From: Streptococcus sp.
Lineage (GTDB): Bacteria > Bacillota > Bacilli > Lactobacillales > Streptococcaceae
Length of the DNA: 64,000 nucleotides
NCBI GenBank assembly: GCA_030528055.1
Contig: JAUMZQ010000010.1
Coordinates: forward strand, 33,442 to 97,441
Reading direction: 5' to 3'
Under the pieces are notes generated by a model. It saw nothing but the letters and a program-made list of their open reading frames with translations. It did no database searches and had not been told where the DNA came from. The translations under genes and the position numbers were made by a program. This document shows, piece after piece, positions 44,370 through 55,388 of the stretch (position 1 is the stretch's first letter; each line of letters opens with the position of its first letter).

Positions 44370-46110
44370 AATTCTCTATTTGTAAATTCAATTCCTCTAA
44401 TTGATTATTGGCAACCAAGCTAGGAGCTTGAGTCATTGGATCACTTGCTTTATTATTTTTAGGAAAGGCAATGACTTCACGTATGTTTTCTTCTCCTGCA
44501 AGCAACATAACAAATCGGTCTAAGCCAAGTGCTAAACCTCCATGTGGAGGGAAGCCATAGTCCATCGCTTCAAGCAAGAAGCCAAACTGCTCCTCTGCAC
44601 TTTCTTTAGAAAAACCAAGTGCCTTAAACATGCTTTCTTGTAGCTCTCTTTGATTAATACGAAGACTACCACCGCCTAATTCATAACCATTCAAGACAAT
44701 ATCATAAGCAACTGCACGAACCTTACTAATATCTCCCTCTAATTCGCTCACTGTATCATCTTGTGGTAGAGTAAAGGGATGATGGGCACTTGTGTATCGT
44801 TGCTCTTCTTCAGACCATTCAAACATAGGCCAATCAGTTATCCACAGATAATTGAATTTTGTCTCATCAATTAAATTTAATTCTTTAGCGATTCGTACGC
44901 GCAAAGCACCCAATGTTGCATGAACAACATCCAGTTTATCTGCAACAAATAACACCAAATCATTCTCTTGAAGTTGTAAAGTATCTGTCAACTTACTTGA
45001 CAAGTCTGTCAAAAATTTAGCGATTGGACCAGTTAGTTCTCCTGACAAATACTTAACCCAAGCCAACCCTTTTGCTCCATATTGTTTAGCTTGTTCTGTC
45101 AACTTGTCAATGTCTTTACGAGAATATTGATCAGCAGCATTTTTAACAACTAATGCTTTAACTGCTTGTGCTTCTGAAAAAACTTTAAAATCTATATGCT
45201 TGACAGTATCTGTCAAGTCTTGTAAAAGCATCTCAAATCGAGTGTCTGGTTTATCACTGCCATAAAGAGCCATTGCATCATCATACTTCATACGTGGAAA
45301 TGGTAAAGATACTTCAATTCCTTTCGTTTCTTGCATAACTTTTGCAATCAATCCCTCTGTAATATCTTGAATTTCTTGTTCTGTTAAGAAAGAAGTTTCC
45401 AAATCTACTTGAGTGAATTCTGGTTGACGATCTCCTCGTAAATCTTCATCTCGGAAGCACTTGACAATTTGATAGTAGCGATCAAAACCTGCATTCATCA
45501 ATAACTGTTTTGTAATTTGTGGACTTTGAGGAAGAGCGTAAAAATGACCTTTATTCATTCGACTTGGAACAAGATAATCTCTTGCTCCTTCTGGTGTAGA
45601 TTTTGTTAAAAAAGGAGTTTCTACATCAATAAATTCTAAATCATCTAAATAATTTCGAATAGCATGGGTTACTTTTGCCCGTAATTTTAAATTGGCAAGC
45701 ATCTGAGGTCGGCGCAAATCTAGATAACGATAACGCAAGCGTGTATCATCATTAGCCTCTATCTCATTTTTAATTTCAAAAGGAGGAGTTTTTGCAACAT
45801 TTAAAATAGTTAAACTTTCTACATGAAGCTCCACTTTCCCAGTTTCAATTTTATCGTTAGCTTGCTGGCGTGCTTCTACCTTTCCTGTTACTTCAATCAC
45901 ATACTCATTTCGTAGACTTTCAGCTTTTTCCATGACTTCTTTGGTTACATTTTCAGGGTTAATTACCAATTGCATAATCCCTTCACGATCACGCAAATCA
46001 ATAAAAATTAAGCCTCCTAAGTCACGTCGACGAGATACCCAACCTTTTAAAGTAACTTCTTGACCAATGTGCTCTATCCGAACACGCCCAGCGTACATTG
46101 AACGTTTCAT
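44356..46110 (-). CDS. aspS: Aspartyl-tRNA synthetase
   Basis: 584 residues, class II bacterial-type AspRS. N-terminal OB fold ([20 protein letters not shown]). Motif 2 reads [18 protein letters not shown]. The bacterial GAD insertion lies in the middle, and motif 3 is [15 protein letters not shown]. Length standard. The yitT start overlaps its end. Confidence 0.97.
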   Translation of the reverse strand: MKRSMYAGRVRIEHIGQEVTLKGWVSRRRDLGGLIFIDLRDREGIMQLVINPENVTKEVMEKAESLRNEYVIEVTGKVEARQQANDKIETGKVELHVESLTILNVAKTPPFEIKNEIEANDDTRLRYRYLDLRRPQMLANLKLRAKVTHAIRNYLDDLEFIDVETPFLTKSTPEGARDYLVPSRMNKGHFYALPQSPQITKQLLMNAGFDRYYQIVKCFRDEDLRGDRQPEFTQVDLETSFLTEQEIQDITEGLIAKVMQETKGIEVSLPFPRMKYDDAMALYGSDKPDTRFEMLLQDLTDTVKHIDFKVFSEAQAVKALVVKNAADQYSRKDIDKLTEQAKQYGAKGLAWVKYLSGELTGPIAKFLTDLSSKLTDTLQLQENDLVLFVADKLDVVHATLGALRVRIAKELNLIDETKFNYLWITDWPMFEWSEEEQRYTSAHHPFTLPQDDTVSELEGDISKVRAVAYDIVLNGYELGGGSLRINQRELQESMFKALGFSKESAEEQFGFLLEAMDYGFPPHGGLALGLDRFVMLLAGEENIREVIAFPKNNKASDPMTQAPSLVANNQLEELNLQIENYEAD

Positions 46111-46199
46111 TCTTATTCTCCAAATTTTTAATTCTTCTACTATTTTACCACAAAGATACTAGGAAAGTAGCCCTAATCAACTTTTTTTTGAGAAACTAA

Positions 46200-46228
46200 A
46201 AACCTGCTAAAAAAGATTTTAGTAGGTT
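46200..46228 (-). terminator. Terminator after the small membrane gene (dlt side)
   Basis: AAACCTGCTAAAA pairs with TTTTAGTAGGTTT (one wobble), loop AGA, directly abutting the stop at 46229; T run follows on the minus strand. Confidence 0.8.
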
Positions 46229-46435
46229 TCATTTTTTTGATTTACTATCATAAAAATTAGGAATAACAATTTTGATAATCATAGAACTGATAAAACGAAA
46301 GAATCCTGCCAATACAGCAAAAATGATAGAAAGGTAACGATAGAAAAAATCACCTTTTATAAAATAAGTTAACGTACCCAATATACAAAATAAAACAAAG
46401 GCTTGAATGATGGATAATAATATAATTTTTTTCAT
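46229..46435 (-). CDS. Small two-helix membrane protein
   Basis: 68 residues (MKKIILLSIIQAFVLFCILG; FAVLAGFFRFISSMIIKIVI; tail DSKSKK). AGTAGGAAAA precedes the ATG. It follows the GNAT gene and ends at a terminator, possibly the last gene of a dlt-GNAT transcript. No family recognised. Confidence 0.6.
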   Translation of the reverse strand: MKKIILLSIIQAFVLFCILGTLTYFIKGDFFYRYLSIIFAVLAGFFRFISSMIIKIVIPNFYDSKSKK

Positions 46436-46457
46436 TTTTCCTACTTTCTAATGCGTT

Positions 46458-46946
46458 TCAAGCTTGTTTTTTGAAATCAAATGCAATTCTTGGACTACCA
46501 TCCGCAACATGAATGGTTCCACATTCTCTAAAACCATAATTGCGAATTACTTTTAGCATAGGAGCATTCTTTTCATGCGTATCAATACGTAAATAAGGAT
46601 TTCTTTGAAGACAATAGTCAAAACAATATCGTGCAATCCCTTTAATTCGTCCATTTGAAGCTATTCGGTGAATAGTTCCGTAGATTTCCTCAAAATTCCA
46701 AGAGCCTTCAATTACTTGATAGCTCTCATCGACTCCAATGATAAATGCAAAGGTAGCAAGAATCCCCTGTGAATCTTCCACCACATAGCAATTGCCCTGT
46801 TTAATGTCCGATTCAACAAGAGCTTTATTTGGATAATTGTTATCCCATTGATTTGGGTTACCATTCGTAGCCATAAAAACTCTAGCATTATCAAAAATTC
46901 TTAAAATTTCTGCTACATCTTCTAAATGTGCTAACCTAATCTTCAT
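46458..46946 (-). CDS. GNAT-family N-acetyltransferase
   Basis: 162 residues from 46946 (MKIRLAHLEDVAEILRIFDN, behind TGAGGTG); the longer frame overlaps dltD and is rejected. GNAT features: an N-terminal strand-helix, an acetyl-CoA region IHRIASNGRIKGIARYC (R/QxxGx-like), and the C-terminal strand RNYGFRECGTIHV. Acceptor substrate unknown. Lies 40 bp after dltD. Confidence 0.82.
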   Translation of the reverse strand: MKIRLAHLEDVAEILRIFDNARVFMATNGNPNQWDNNYPNKALVESDIKQGNCYVVEDSQGILATFAFIIGVDESYQVIEGSWNFEEIYGTIHRIASNGRIKGIARYCFDYCLQRNPYLRIDTHEKNAPMLKVIRNYGFRECGTIHVADGSPRIAFDFKKQA

Positions 46947-46986
46947 TTTCACCTCAACATCAAAATATTCAATAAAGGATTCTTTT

Positions 46987-48258
46987 TTACTGGGCAAAAT
47001 CTGCTGGATTTCCAGTATAATTAGCCCATTTTTTAGTAAAAAATGCATCGTTCAATTGATAATTCGGAGCTGGCTTTGGATTGGATACAAAAGGATTCAC
47101 CTCTTTATCAAATGCCAACCAACCATTCCAACCCATGTGAATGGTATCTTGCATAAAGTAAGGCTTGGAACCATCTTTAGAAAAATCAGCAATATTTGTA
47201 AATCCTTGACTAGTCAGTTGATACTTAATTTTATCAACAGTCCGTTGATACATTTCAGAATTCAACCCAGTATACTTCATCCACTTGGTATTTACTGGTG
47301 GAATGATAAAGATAACATTTGTTTTAGACTTTGCGAATTGATCCAAAACTAGTTGTAAATCATTGTATTCTGGAGATTTTTCATAAGACAGTTTTCTCTG
47401 TGCACCCTTAAGTTTTTTCACTTTTTTAATGAGGCGTTTATTATAAAACTGATTGTCAATTCCAAAACGATTATTGGTTGTATGTTTTTGGGCATCCGTA
47501 GTCGCAATCTGTTCTAGCTCATCATAAGAAAATTCATCTGGCAATCGACTCACTTCTGGCAATACTAATCTTTCGTAATTGTCATTATTAGCTGCAGCAA
47601 AAGTGCTGAAAAATGCATCTTCTCGTTGAGTAAACTGGCTAAACGAATGAATATAAAATTGATCTGAATCTGTTAATTTCTGCTTGTTAGCCACTTTTTT
47701 AACAATATTGGCTACTGCTATATTTGGGAAAAGATGCAACAAGCGTTTCGCTGCATACTGACTAGCTGCGTCATCTTCTTGTTGACTAAGAAAACTAGTT
47801 AACTGGTCACTATTAAAATACTGTTGAAAAGCTGCGGCGTCATATCCTGTCTTGGTAAACCACTGAGGCGAAACAACATAAACTGCTGTGTTATTCTCCA
47901 ATTGAGCAGTCATTTGCTGCATTCCAAAATATTGATTTAGTGACGCAGCACCTCTTTGCCCTAGAAAATAAGGTCGGTAATTACGATTGTATTTTTCCGC
48001 TAAGACTGCAGGGTGCATACTATCAAAACGCAACCACTCACTTGAGCCAAAATAAGGTACAAAACGAATATCGCTGTCTGTCAACGCGGTCACTTTTTTA
48101 GTCTTACTTTTAAAATTTTCTGCAGTTAGGGTTACTGCTGAGCGTTTTTCTTTCTCAACATTGTGTCCTTTGTCAACTGGATATAAGAAGAAAAAGAGGG
48201 CAAGCAAAAGAACTGCACAAAAGACAGGTCCTAAGATTAGCCATAATCTCTTAAGCAT
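46987..48258 (-). CDS. dltD: D-alanyl-lipoteichoic acid transfer protein DltD
   Basis: 423 residues with one N-terminal membrane anchor ([20 protein letters not shown]) and an external SGNH-like domain. Catalytic Ser in [14 protein letters not shown]; the Asp/His pair in [13 protein letters not shown]. It moves D-alanine onto lipoteichoic acid outside the cell. It overlaps dltC by 8 bp. Last core gene of dltXABCD. Confidence 0.96.
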   Translation of the reverse strand: MLKRLWLILGPVFCAVLLLALFFFLYPVDKGHNVEKEKRSAVTLTAENFKSKTKKVTALTDSDIRFVPYFGSSEWLRFDSMHPAVLAEKYNRNYRPYFLGQRGAASLNQYFGMQQMTAQLENNTAVYVVSPQWFTKTGYDAAAFQQYFNSDQLTSFLSQQEDDAASQYAAKRLLHLFPNIAVANIVKKVANKQKLTDSDQFYIHSFSQFTQREDAFFSTFAAANNDNYERLVLPEVSRLPDEFSYDELEQIATTDAQKHTTNNRFGIDNQFYNKRLIKKVKKLKGAQRKLSYEKSPEYNDLQLVLDQFAKSKTNVIFIIPPVNTKWMKYTGLNSEMYQRTVDKIKYQLTSQGFTNIADFSKDGSKPYFMQDTIHMGWNGWLAFDKEVNPFVSNPKPAPNYQLNDAFFTKKWANYTGNPADFAQ

Positions 48259-48490
48259 TACGAAGCTCCGTCACACCCTCAACAATTTTGTTGGCTGTGT
48301 TCCAGTCATCACGACCAAATTCTGATACTGGTACACGAATGTCAAAACGATTTTCCAATTCCACAATTAATTCAACCGTTCCCATACTATCCAATATCCC
48401 TGCATCAAATAAATCTTCATCCATGATATCTGACACATCCTCCATAAACAATTCATCAATAATTTCAATAATTTCTGATTTTACATCCAT
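48251..48490 (-). CDS. dltC: D-alanine carrier protein DltC
   Basis: 79-residue acyl-carrier-like protein. The phosphopantetheine serine is in [14 protein letters not shown]. Loaded by DltA and read by DltB. Placed between dltB (about 86 bp gap) and dltD (8-bp overlap). Confidence 0.97.
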   Translation of the reverse strand: MDVKSEIIEIIDELFMEDVSDIMDEDLFDAGILDSMGTVELIVELENRFDIRVPVSEFGRDDWNTANKIVEGVTELRNA

Positions 48491-48576
48491 TGTACTACTC
48501 CTTTAACTAAATACTCCAAACAAGTTAAGTTTATCGCTTGTCTTGTTTTATTTCCATTTATTTTCTATATATTATC

Positions 48577-49821
48577 TCATTTTTTAAACCAAAATTCATT
48601 TAAAAATCCTGAAAAAATTAAAAATGAGAACATTACCACATGAAAAGTAATCAAAATTCCCAATCCCTGTGTCCATTTATTATCCGGCAAAGGAGGTAAA
48701 CCTTTTTGTTTACGTTCTTTATTAATTGTCTTTTTCTTACGAATCCAAGCATCGTTAAGAGCGAGACAAACCCCATGAAATAGTCCGTATGCGATATAGT
48801 ACCAAGTCACTCCATGCCAAAATCCCATCAGTAACATATTGATAATGTAAGCCACATTTGAAGTCGTATTTCGATTTTTAAATACTTTGTTACGCATGAG
48901 AACCATTACTAAACGCATAAACACAAAATCACGAAACCAAAATGACAGACTCATGTGCCAACGATTCCAAAATTCTTTTAGATCTCGGGACAAGAAAGGT
49001 TTATTAAAGTTAATCGGACTCTTAATTCCCATAAGGTTTGAAATAGCTAGTGCAAACATAGAATAGCCCGCAAAATCAAAGAACAACTCCAAACCAAAGG
49101 CGTACATTACTCCCAGTACTCCTAGATTAAATAAACCGCCTTGGTAAAACGCATAAGTTTTCAAATGACCTAGTAATAAGTGACCGAAAATATGCGCCAA
49201 AACAAATTTGTAAAGAAAACCTAGCATCACATATTTGACTGTTTGCTCAAGCATGTTTAGTAGCTCATCACGGTCAGGAATATTGACATAGTCTTCATTA
49301 AAACGTTTAAATCGATCAATCGGCCCACTTGAGAATGTTGGCATAAACAACAAGAAACGTAAAAATTCCCAAAGAGTGAAATCTTTTAATACACCATCAC
49401 GAAGCTCAATCATCATTCCTGCAGTTTTAAAAGTTAGGTAGGAAATTCCTAAAAATCCAAGCAATGATTGGTGATGGCGAATAGCTGGTTCAATTTTCAC
49501 TACTAGTAGCGGTAACAGCAACAATACCATATGAAGATAGAAAACCCACTTATTGTCATAACGTTTTCGGTACCACTTGTAAGAATAGATCCAGAGAAGT
49601 TGCCAAAAAATATAGAAAAGTAAGGCATATATCTGAATCAAGCTAGGGCCAACCAACATAAATAAAATAAATAATAGACTAACTATGATTTCATATATGG
49701 GGAAACGTTTTTTAAAAAAGAGACCGACATAAATTGGTAATACCGACAAAATAATATAGACAAAATATTGGGGATTCCCATAAGGTTCTAAATGGGGAAG
49801 CTGTTTTAAAAAGTCTATCAT
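48577..49821 (-). CDS. dltB: MBOAT D-alanyl transferase DltB
   Basis: 414 residues, membrane-bound O-acyltransferase with about 11 helices. The catalytic His lies in [13 protein letters not shown]; the MBOAT motif [20 protein letters not shown] precedes it. It passes D-alanine from DltC across the membrane toward DltD or DltX. Overlaps dltA by 4 bp. Confidence 0.97.
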   Translation of the reverse strand: MIDFLKQLPHLEPYGNPQYFVYIILSVLPIYVGLFFKKRFPIYEIIVSLLFILFMLVGPSLIQIYALLFYIFWQLLWIYSYKWYRKRYDNKWVFYLHMVLLLLPLLVVKIEPAIRHHQSLLGFLGISYLTFKTAGMMIELRDGVLKDFTLWEFLRFLLFMPTFSSGPIDRFKRFNEDYVNIPDRDELLNMLEQTVKYVMLGFLYKFVLAHIFGHLLLGHLKTYAFYQGGLFNLGVLGVMYAFGLELFFDFAGYSMFALAISNLMGIKSPINFNKPFLSRDLKEFWNRWHMSLSFWFRDFVFMRLVMVLMRNKVFKNRNTTSNVAYIINMLLMGFWHGVTWYYIAYGLFHGVCLALNDAWIRKKKTINKERKQKGLPPLPDNKWTQGLGILITFHVVMFSFLIFSGFLNEFWFKK

Positions 49822-51368
49822 CGTCGATTGACCTCGCTAATCAAGCCCTTGATATCAATCTTTCCATTTGGAGTCAATGGAAGCGAATCACGATACAAGA
49901 ATTTTGAAGGCATCATGTAAGACATCATCGTATCTTGTAAATCTTCTTTTATTGCTTTCGTAATATCCAATTCTCGCTCAAACTGTTCCGATACTCCACT
50001 TTTCAAAATGACATAAGCCAATAAATTTTGAACTTTATGATCTTTATTGTAACGAGGAACTGCAACGGCTGATTCAATGTATTTTGATTTATTCAAATTT
50101 TGTGAAACATCTTCTAGTTCAATTCGAAAACCATTAAACTTAATTTGAAAATCCATCCGTCCGCCATAGTGAAGAAGCCCTTCATCTGTCATACTTCCCA
50201 CATCACCTGTGTGATAGGCAGGCATTCCGTTAAACTCAAAGAAAGCTTCTGCCGTTTTTTCTGGATTATTAAGATAACCTTTGGAAACAGCGGGTCCTGC
50301 AATAATAATCTCCCCTTGCTCTCCGTTTGGCAAAGAATTTCCAGATTCATCAATAATAAAGGTAGATGAATCGGCCTTAGTATAACCAATCGGTAGGCGT
50401 TTTAAATTCTTTATCATGTCCTCTGTAATCGCTAAAGCTGATAAAGCTACTGTTGCCTCCGTTGGCCCATAAGCATTGATAATTCTAGCTTTCGGAAAGC
50501 GTTCTCGTAGTTTTTGAGCTGTTTTTACAGTCAACTCCTCACCATCAAAATAAAAATGTGTGATAGCAGGCATTTTTTCAGCATTAAAATCTTCAGACAA
50601 CATAGCCATATCCACAAAGGAAGGTGTAGATGTCCAGATAGCAATCGGTAGATTAAGAATTGTATCAAAAAGTTGCTTGAAATCTTGAGCTAACTCCGAT
50701 GGCAAAGCAAACAATGTCCCACCCAAAGCCAGTGTTGGTGCCCAATACATAACAGATAAATCAAATGAATAAGGCGGTTGAGCCAACATCTGCGGTCGTT
50801 TCGGCGTTGCAAATTCTTGACTTGTAATCATCCAATTTGTAAAACTCAGTAAATTGTCGTGTGAAATTTGCACCCCTTTAGGTTTCCCAGTTGTTCCCGA
50901 TGTAAAGATAATATAATAGTTATCATCTCCTTTTACCGCATGGGTGATTTCATAAGAATCCCTTGCTTCAAAGGCTTGATGAACCTCTGAAACATCAACT
51001 ATAGGAATCGTTAAATCTTTAACTGGAAATTCCTGAATCGCAATAATCAGACTAGGTTCAGCAACTTCGACAATGGACAAGACACGCTCTAAAGCTGAAT
51101 GACTGTCAATAGGGATATAAGCATGCCCCGATTTAGTTAAGGCCACAAAAGTTGCCAGCATATCGTATTCCTGCCCACCAAAAACAACAACAGGAGACTT
51201 CGGAGGAAGTCCTAGCCCATCTATCTTTTTAGCCAGCGAATCAGAATCTGCTTTTAGATCTCCATAAGTATGTTCTTCTCCAAGAACATTGTACACGGGA
51301 TAATCTGGCTGTGTTTGAGCAAAATACTCAATTGTTTCAATCATATCATTAATTACAGAATTGGTCAT
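49818..51368 (-). CDS. dltA: D-alanine--D-alanyl carrier protein ligase DltA
   Basis: 516 residues from 51368 ([18 protein letters not shown], behind GAGGAG); the longer frame runs into dltX. Adenylation enzyme: P-loop [35 protein letters not shown], and the catalytic Lys in [10 protein letters not shown]. It activates D-alanine and loads DltC. Key step in charge modification of teichoic acids, which affects resistance to cationic peptides. Confidence 0.97.
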   Translation of the reverse strand: MTNSVINDMIETIEYFAQTQPDYPVYNVLGEEHTYGDLKADSDSLAKKIDGLGLPPKSPVVVFGGQEYDMLATFVALTKSGHAYIPIDSHSALERVLSIVEVAEPSLIIAIQEFPVKDLTIPIVDVSEVHQAFEARDSYEITHAVKGDDNYYIIFTSGTTGKPKGVQISHDNLLSFTNWMITSQEFATPKRPQMLAQPPYSFDLSVMYWAPTLALGGTLFALPSELAQDFKQLFDTILNLPIAIWTSTPSFVDMAMLSEDFNAEKMPAITHFYFDGEELTVKTAQKLRERFPKARIINAYGPTEATVALSALAITEDMIKNLKRLPIGYTKADSSTFIIDESGNSLPNGEQGEIIIAGPAVSKGYLNNPEKTAEAFFEFNGMPAYHTGDVGSMTDEGLLHYGGRMDFQIKFNGFRIELEDVSQNLNKSKYIESAVAVPRYNKDHKVQNLLAYVILKSGVSEQFERELDITKAIKEDLQDTMMSYMMPSKFLYRDSLPLTPNGKIDIKGLISEVNRR

Positions 51369-51393
51369 TTTCGACTCCTCAAATAGTATCACA

Positions 51394-51525
51394 TCAAAAT
51401 TCATTATAGATGAAACCACCTTGACCCTGACCAAGATAGCTAAAGAAATATAACAGGGCTAATAAGATGACAAAATAGAGTAATGTCTGCCCTATAAATT
51501 TATAAATTGTTTTGTACTTATTCAT
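51394..51525 (-). CDS. dltX: DltX, small membrane protein of the dlt operon
   Basis: 43 residues found by direct translation ([18 protein letters not shown]; end GGFIYNEF). One membrane helix and the conserved C-terminal F-Y-N-E-F-type motif of DltX. That C-terminus has been reported to take part in D-alanine transfer to DltD. Starts behind GTGAGAAAA; stop lies 25 bp before dltA. First gene of the operon. Confidence 0.94.
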   Translation of the reverse strand: MNKYKTIYKFIGQTLLYFVILLALLYFFSYLGQGQGGFIYNEF

Positions 51526-51562
51526 TTTTCTCACTTTTATCTTTCATAGAAAGGTATAGTCT

Positions 51563-51592
51563 ATTTTACCATTTTATAGAGAACTATTTCAA
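51563..51592 (-). promoter_or_regulatory. Candidate dlt promoter
   Basis: Minus strand TTGAAA (51587-51592), 18 bp, TAAAAT (51563-51568), about 40 bp before dltX. Moderate match; no regulator site recognised. Confidence 0.4.
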
Positions 51593-51773
51593 TATAAAAC
51601 TGCTTTGTCCCATAAAGTTCGTGTAAATTCAAATTTTTATAGGAACAAAACCATAAAACAACCGCATAGATAGGCTTTATTTTGCTATTGTAAAAGAAGT
51701 GAACTCACCTTTACAAACTACTCTGATTATGATAACATACTATTCAAAAATTAGTATCTACGAGGTTTTAAAT

Positions 51774-52724
51774 ATGAAAAAAATTACCAACCAACATATT
51801 CGTGTGTTAAGCCCTTCCTCCTCCATTGAGCATATTGGAGGTTTCGATGCTAATATCTCAGCAAAACAGTACTTAGAAAACTTAGGGTTCACTCTTTCTT
51901 TTTCTAAACATTACTTTGAAAATGATTTATTAGGTTCAGCTTCTATTCAAAGCAGAGTCTCAGATTTACATGATGCTTTTTCTGATAATACTGTAGATAT
52001 CATCTTAGCTACCATTGGCGGCTTCAATTGTAATGAACTACTTCCTTATCTAAACTTCGAACTGATTGCTCAAAACCCTAAAATATTCTGTGGCTATTCC
52101 GATACAACTGCCCTTTTAAACGCCATTTATTCACAGACAAAATTGCAAACCTATATGGGACCATCATATTCTAGTTTCAAAATGGAAAAATTACAAGATT
52201 ACCAAACTGAAAGTTGGTTGACAGCTCTTGAGCAAGATAGTTATAGTTTGAAAGAAAGTAAAGAATGGGGAGATAATCCATGGTATCTACCAGATGCACC
52301 CCTGACTTTTTCAGAAACTAAATGGAAAGTTTATCATCACGGTACTGCACGCGCTACTCTAATTGGTGGCAATCTATCTACTTTTTCTCTCCTTAGAGGA
52401 ACTCCCTATGCACCACAAGAAAAAGACTACATCCTTTTTGTTGAAGAGGCTGAAGAAGATGATTACATCGAATTTGATCGCAATTTAGCGGCTTTGCTAC
52501 AAGCTTATCCAAACCCTCAAGCCCTTCTCATTGGTCGCTTCCCTAAAGAATGTCATATGACAGAAGAACTACTCCTCTACATTTTAGATAAACATCCCGT
52601 TTTAAAAACAATTCCTGTGATGTATGACCTTGATTTTGCTCATACTCAACCTTTATTTACTATTACAATTGGAGCTCAAGTCTATGTAAATAGTCAAAAT
52701 ATGAAAATTACCATTACAAAATAA
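51774..52724 (+). CDS. S66-family LD-carboxypeptidase / MccF-like peptidase
   Basis: 316 residues from 51774 (MKKITNQHIRVLSPSSSIE); the 25 codons before lack a ribosome site, but the true start has only a weak one too. S66 Ser in FCGYSDTTALLNA, Glu in ILFVEEAEEDDY, His in DLDFAHTQPLFTI. Relatives cut LD-bonds in recycled muropeptides or inactivate microcin C-type compounds; which applies is unknown. Length fits MccF-like members. Divergent from dlt. Confidence 0.88.
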   Translation: MKKITNQHIRVLSPSSSIEHIGGFDANISAKQYLENLGFTLSFSKHYFENDLLGSASIQSRVSDLHDAFSDNTVDIILATIGGFNCNELLPYLNFELIAQNPKIFCGYSDTTALLNAIYSQTKLQTYMGPSYSSFKMEKLQDYQTESWLTALEQDSYSLKESKEWGDNPWYLPDAPLTFSETKWKVYHHGTARATLIGGNLSTFSLLRGTPYAPQEKDYILFVEEAEEDDYIEFDRNLAALLQAYPNPQALLIGRFPKECHMTEELLLYILDKHPVLKTIPVMYDLDFAHTQPLFTITIGAQVYVNSQNMKITITK

Positions 52725-52756
52725 GGAATTTTACCTACTCTTAAAATTAAGATAAA

Positions 52757-52796
52757 TAAAAAAAGACAAACTAAGAATTTTAGCTTGTCTTTTTTG
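52757..52796. terminator. Bidirectional terminator after the LD-carboxypeptidase gene
   Basis: AAAAAGACAAACTAA pairs with TTTAGCTTGTCTTTTT (one bulge), serving the convergent genes on each side. Confidence 0.8.
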
Positions 52797-52807
52797 TTGA
52801 AGAATAA

Positions 52808-54319
52808 TTATTGTCTTCCAGGTCCTTGTCCATTACCACCGGGTGCTCCTCCACCAGGGCCTCCACCTTGAGCATTTCCATTTTGAGTTGCCAAACTAGC
52901 TGTCGCAGTAGTTGATTTCCCGTTAACCGTGATAGTATAGCTTTCACCATCTTTCATATCTGATGAACTTGCAAGAATTGATTGGAAATCTTTTGCAGCC
53001 GTATAACTGAGAATTTCTTTACCCGATGAATCGGTGATAGTAATTTTATCTCCGGCACTACCAGAAACAGTTGTTAAGATGGATGCCTGAGTTGAATTAG
53101 AGCCAAATCCCATTGCCATACCATTGCTACCTACAATAATGACTTTACCACCTGTAACACTACCGTTTCCATCATAGTCAAGGGCCCCATTGCCACCATC
53201 TGTTGGACCATCTACATAGACTTCTCCGCCTGTGATTGTCAAATCACCATTAGAATCTAGACCGTCACCATCGGCATTAACTTTTACTGTTCCACCTGTA
53301 ATTGTTAGGCTAACACCTAAAGTGGCTTGACCAGGGGCTCCTTCTCCACCGCTACCGTCTGAAGCGTTGATACCATCATCGCTAGATGTCAAATCAAGTG
53401 CCCCATCATTTATTGTGACTGTCTTTCCTTCCAATGCCTCTACACTGGACTCGACATTTATAGTCCCACCATCAATTAAAGCATCATTACTGGCGTGAAT
53501 TCCATCGTCTCCTGCATTGATAGTGATGCTACCAGATTGGATGTAAACATTCCCTAAAGAAGTATCATCATCGTTATCAGAATGAATAGCATCTTCTGTC
53601 GCTGTTATGTTCACAGTTGCCTCTTTGATGTTAATAGCATCATTTGCTGCTAAACCATGCTTAGTCGCTTTTACTGTGTAATTACCATCTGTAACACGAA
53701 GTGTTCCTTTTGATTTTATTGCATTTTCATATTGCCCATCTACAGTCAAACTTCCTGATCCATTGAGGGTCAAATCACTTTTACTGTAAATTGCAGCATC
53801 AACATCTGTATCACTGTGGTTAGAAGAATCAGTAATGCTATTTTTGCTTCCTTCAGCCAAAGTAATTGTTGTTTTACTAGATTGTTCAACCAATAAAGCA
53901 GCATCTGTATTTGTCATCGTTACACCATTGAGAACAATTTTCACTTCATCTTGTTCGCTAGCATTTACAACAACTTGTACATTTTCACTTTTTCCTGATA
54001 AAACATAAGTTCCAGCCTTTGAAATGGTTACAGTTGAGCCAGATACACTGACCCCATCTCCTGATGACTCTGCACTAGAACCGTTGAGTGTAATTTTTGT
54101 AGCACTCGATTCATCATAAGACGCATCCGAATCACTGTCTGAAAAATAGTTTGATGTATCTGTTTTCGTAGATGTTCCGGTAGCTGTTTGACTACTGCTA
54201 TTACCAGTACTGGTTGTGCTGTTTGAACTAGTGGAGCTACAAGCTCCTAACACAACTGTCATTAGGGCAAGTGGAACGAGTAATTTTATTTTCTTAAATT
54301 TTGAACTAGATGTTTTCAT
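52808..54319 (-). CDS. DUF4353 (carbohydrate-binding-domain) surface lipoprotein
   Basis: 503 residues from 54319 (MKTSSSKFKKIKLLVPLAL, behind AGAGG). Lipobox VLGACSS, Ser/Thr/Asp linker, then a long right-handed beta-helix-like body of repeated turns (ITINAGDDGIHASND, LTSSDDGINASDGS, VNADGDGLDSNGD). The C-terminus is Gly/Pro-rich (GGGPGGGAPGGNGQGPGRQ). The repeated D-D/G-I-H/N-A/S motifs are typical of DUF4353. Its operon partner is a VTC-domain gene. Ligand unknown; the repeats suggest Ca2+ or sugar binding. Confidence 0.87.
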   Translation of the reverse strand: MKTSSSKFKKIKLLVPLALMTVVLGACSSTSSNSTTSTGNSSSQTATGTSTKTDTSNYFSDSDSDASYDESSATKITLNGSSAESSGDGVSVSGSTVTISKAGTYVLSGKSENVQVVVNASEQDEVKIVLNGVTMTNTDAALLVEQSSKTTITLAEGSKNSITDSSNHSDTDVDAAIYSKSDLTLNGSGSLTVDGQYENAIKSKGTLRVTDGNYTVKATKHGLAANDAINIKEATVNITATEDAIHSDNDDDTSLGNVYIQSGSITINAGDDGIHASNDALIDGGTINVESSVEALEGKTVTINDGALDLTSSDDGINASDGSGGEGAPGQATLGVSLTITGGTVKVNADGDGLDSNGDLTITGGEVYVDGPTDGGNGALDYDGNGSVTGGKVIIVGSNGMAMGFGSNSTQASILTTVSGSAGDKITITDSSGKEILSYTAAKDFQSILASSSDMKDGESYTITVNGKSTTATASLATQNGNAQGGGPGGGAPGGNGQGPGRQ

Positions 54320-54425
54320 AGTCAACCTCTTTTATTTTTTCTATTTGGTATTTTGATTGTATTTATGATGTAAATAATCAATATTTCTGAGTCTATCTTT
54401 GAGATAAACGGAAAATCAGCTCTTT

Positions 54426-55148
54426 TTATCTATGGGAAGAACCCTTGCATTCAGCCGTCTTTTGATAAGCTACTCCATATTTAGAAAAGGAGTTGGATTC
54501 TACTTGGTATTTGTCTAAAATTTGGCTTAACCACTGGGGACAGGTATCTGGAACTTTGATTTCCATAATGGCTTGATCATTAGGCAAGAGATAATCGTTA
54601 TGGTATTCATTTGATAACATAAGATGGTTATGACGATAAACTAAATCATGGTCAATCGTAACACGAATATCTGGATTTTCAATCCCTTTCATCGAATAGC
54701 GATTATAATAGATGTACATCATTGGTTGAATACTACCATAATGCTCATCAATCCAAGCCAATTCATCTTGAAGTCCTGCATCCATCTTTTTAGTGAATTC
54801 TCCTTCAATTTGAGCTTCTGCTTCTGACAAACTGGTAGCTACTCTTCGCTTGTAGACTTGACCATGATTTTTCTTTTTAATTTCTAGAAAAACTTGGCTT
54901 TCTTCTGTCGGATATTCATCATAGGTTCGGATGCGTACCTTTTCATCAAAATGTGGTTGCTCTAACGTATCGCGGATAATCTGAAAAGTTGGCGTATCAT
55001 AATAGAGATTATGAATAGTTGAATAGGCATGCTCATCTTCAACTAGATAGCTATCAAACTCTGCCAATAAATCAGTCAAAACATCCTTGGATACAATATA
55101 TTTTGTCTCAAATCGTTGAAAAGTATTTTTTAAATTTTGTTTATTCAT
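54426..55148 (-). CDS. VTC-domain (polyphosphate-polymerase-like) protein
   Basis: 240 residues: a single tunnel-fold VTC domain with no membrane segment. Basic and acidic strand motifs line the tunnel: FETKYIVSKD, YYDTPTF, KVRIRTYDEY, EIKKKNHGQVYKRRV, RYSMKG, IRVTIDHDL, IMEIKVP. In yeast this domain makes polyphosphate; in bacteria it usually sits with DUF4956 and CotH or DUF4353 genes. Here only the DUF4353 partner is present. Activity unproven. Confidence 0.88.
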   Translation of the reverse strand: MNKQNLKNTFQRFETKYIVSKDVLTDLLAEFDSYLVEDEHAYSTIHNLYYDTPTFQIIRDTLEQPHFDEKVRIRTYDEYPTEESQVFLEIKKKNHGQVYKRRVATSLSEAEAQIEGEFTKKMDAGLQDELAWIDEHYGSIQPMMYIYYNRYSMKGIENPDIRVTIDHDLVYRHNHLMLSNEYHNDYLLPNDQAIMEIKVPDTCPQWLSQILDKYQVESNSFSKYGVAYQKTAECKGSSHR

Positions 55149-55388
55149 TGAATTTTCCTCTTCTATATCTTTCTGATGTTACTTGGATATTTTAAAGATG
55201 AAACCTTAAAGGAAGGCTAAAAAAAACTTAAAGAAAACAAAACCTATAATTCCTTATGGATTCAACAATCCAAAAAAGAATCTTTGTTACGTTAATCACA
55301 TTGCCTATTTTTATGCGTATTTTCTGAAAATTTGATATAATAAAGTATAAAGAAAGAGGTTTCAATATAAAAAATGAGGGGAGTTTTC

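Noticed and set aside
51600-51773. Small RNA between dltX and the LD-carboxypeptidase gene
   Set aside because: No clear promoter-terminator pair or stable stem; simple divergent promoter DNA is enough.
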